Below, piece by piece: positions 62,898-64,000 of a stretch of 64,000 nucleotides of DNA; position 1 is the first letter of the stretch, and each line of letters starts with the position of its first letter. The DNA comes from Xanthomonas sp. DAR 34887. GTDB lineage: Bacteria > Pseudomonadota > Gammaproteobacteria > Xanthomonadales > Xanthomonadaceae. The position numbers and the translations under genes are program-made. Below the pieces are notes generated by a model. It did no database searches. It saw nothing but the letters and a program-made list of their open reading frames with translations, and was not told the DNA's origin. The DNA lies in contig NZ_CP162490.1 of NCBI RefSeq assembly GCF_041245805.1, forward strand, positions 3,573,001-3,637,000. Reading direction: 5' to 3'.

Positions 62898-63518
62898 TCA
62901 GGTCAGCGGCGTCATCACGCCCTTGCGATAGGCCGGACGCTGCTGCAGGCGCGCGTACCAGTCCTGCAGATGCGGCAACGCCGGCCGTTCGATCGGCATC
63001 TCGAACCAGGCGTAGGCGAAGCTGCCCAGCGGGATGTCGCCCATCGCGAACTGCGCGCCCGACAGCCATGGCTGCTGCGCCAACGCCGCATCGGCCATGC
63101 CCAGCAGTTCGCCGCAACGCGCCAGCGCCGCGGCAATCTTGGCCGCGTCGCGCGCTTCGGGCGCGGTGCGCAGCGTGCCCCAGAACAGATCGCGGAACGG
63201 GACGGCGAAGGTCGACGTGGTCCAGTCCATCCACTTGTCGCCGAGCGCGCGTACGGCCGGATCCTGCGGATACAGCGTGTCCGGCGCATAGCGCGCGGCC
63301 AGGTAGCGCACGATGGCGTTGGATTCCCACAGCGCCAGGCCAGCGTCCTCGATCGCCGGCACCAGGCCGTTGGGATTCAATGCGCGGTAGGCCGGATCGG
63401 CGGTCTTGCCGAACGCGCCGCCGACCTCGATCGATTCGTAGGCCACGCCGGTTTCCTCGGCGCACCACAGCACCTTGCGCACGTTGCTCGAGTTGTGTCG
63501 GCCCCAGATCTTCAGCAT
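62898..63518 (-). CDS. Glutathione S-transferase
   Basis: GST of 206 residues. N-terminal domain MLKIWGRHNSSNVRKVLWCAEE (shown in part) with active-site Ser residues, cis-Pro in NGLVPAIED and WESNAIVRYLA contacting glutathione. The C-terminal helical domain has FAMGDIPLGSFAYAW as the N-capping box. A separate lineage from the GST at 26586. Convergent with the diguanylate cyclase. Confidence 0.93.
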   Translation of the reverse strand: MLKIWGRHNSSNVRKVLWCAEETGVAYESIEVGGAFGKTADPAYRALNPNGLVPAIEDAGLALWESNAIVRYLAARYAPDTLYPQDPAVRALGDKWMDWTTSTFAVPFRDLFWGTLRTAPEARDAAKIAAALARCGELLGMADAALAQQPWLSGAQFAMGDIPLGSFAYAWFEMPIERPALPHLQDWYARLQQRPAYRKGVMTPLT

Positions 63519-63728
63519 GGTAGCGCTCCTGTCGCGAGCGCCAATTCTATGCCGCGGCGTCCGCGGCGGCGACGCCGATGCCTGCGAATGCGGCCATCGT
63601 GCCGCTGCCGCAATGGCGCGGATTCAGCCTTGGCGGGCCGGCGCGGCATCGCATCGACCAACAGGCAACCGTCGCCATCGGCATTCGCACACCCAACGCC
63701 CGCCCCTGCACGCGGCAGGGTCCAACGC

Positions 63729-64000
63729 TCAGTCGAACTGCAGGACGAAGCCGCCGCGCGCCGGCAAGGCCACCTCGACGGTTTGGGTCGGCCCCACGTC
63801 GATACGGCGGCTGGCCAGCCCCAGCGGGCCGTCGCCGTCGACGATCAGGCGTGCGCCGCGGCCGGCCACGCCCAGCTCCGCCAGATTCAGGCGCAGCGTG
63901 CGCGGTTGCGCATCGGCGTTGATGCCGGCCACGTACCAGCGCGTGCCGCCGCGCCGCGCGAACACCGCGAAGCGGCCGGGATAACCGTCCACATAGCGGC
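63729..64000 (-). CDS. C-terminal part of a glycoside hydrolase (GH97-like), cut by window edge
   Basis: Only the last 90 residues are visible; the frame continues past base 64000. They form an all-beta domain: YPGRFAVFARRGGTRWYVAGINAD, then PRTLRLNLAEL and a final ARGGFVLQFD. Phrases of the kind ARRxGxxWYVAGINxD are typical of the C-terminal domain of GH97 alpha-glucosidases/galactosidases. With no catalytic region visible, related families such as GH27/36-type C-terminal domains remain possible. Confidence 0.6.
   Translation of the reverse strand, partial: RYVDGYPGRFAVFARRGGTRWYVAGINADAQPRTLRLNLAELGVAGRGARLIVDGDGPLGLASRRIDVGPTQTVEVALPARGGFVLQFD

Overview
The window is chromosomal DNA of a GC-rich gammaproteobacterium, most likely a Xanthomonas or a very close relative in the Xanthomonadaceae. 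Several things point there: the rpoE-rseA-mucD-lepA order, the rpsP-rimM-trmD-rplS operon, the divergent ffh/ypjD pair, a TonB-dependent receptor coupled to plant cell-wall glycoside hydrolases, and intergenic palindromes built on GTAGGAGCGGCTTCAGCCGC. I see no rRNA, tRNA, CRISPR array, prophage or insertion sequence.

Layout. 1-5050 (minus strand): envelope-stress operon rpoE-rseA-mucD followed by lepA, with a candidate sigma-E-type promoter ahead of rpoE. 5051-13105: bifunctional fatty-acid oxidation protein, CDF cation exporter, SRPBCC protein plus zinc alcohol dehydrogenase, a DUF4142 secreted protein, an SDR oxidoreductase and a YeiH-type exporter. 13208-14104: LysR regulator divergent from the exporter. 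14584-23216: galactan-utilisation locus with TonB-dependent receptor, GH53 endo-galactanase, GH2 beta-galactosidase-type enzyme and a convergent GH29 alpha-L-fucosidase. 23662-28000: mutS, GST and a WYL-type regulator. 28444-31749: a membrane-anchored double-AAA+ Clp-like protein whose C-terminus resembles release factor 2 with the SPF and GGQ regions missing; this is the most unusual gene here. 32063-35500: katG, a 113-bp tandem array made of palindromic repeats, and hslR. 35956-45701: MATE exporter, the rplS/trmD/rimM/rpsP operon, an ffh-led cluster that ends in a class-IV aminotransferase, and ypjD. 45866-49114: galM and a secreted GH51 arabinofuranosidase behind two near-identical promoters. 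49248-52300: an EF-G paralogue with a long leader that looks like an attenuator. 52530-64000: a secreted DJ-1-like protein beside a GlxA-type regulator, dipeptidase, Kef-type antiporter, LysR/DUF2798 pair, an unknown protein with an alanine-rich helical tail, DUF4261-like protein, GAF-GGDEF diguanylate cyclase, GST, and the C-terminal end of a probable GH97 enzyme.

How the genes fit together. The receptor plus GH53, GH2, GH29, GH51 and galM would import and break down the galactan, arabinan and fucosylated side chains of plant cell walls. rpoE-rseA-mucD senses envelope damage. katG, the GSTs and the alcohol dehydrogenase fit oxidative and electrophile stress on a plant host. The two points most worth testing are the Clp-RF2-like fusion (28444-31749) and the proposed attenuated leader of the EF-G paralogue (51913-52268).
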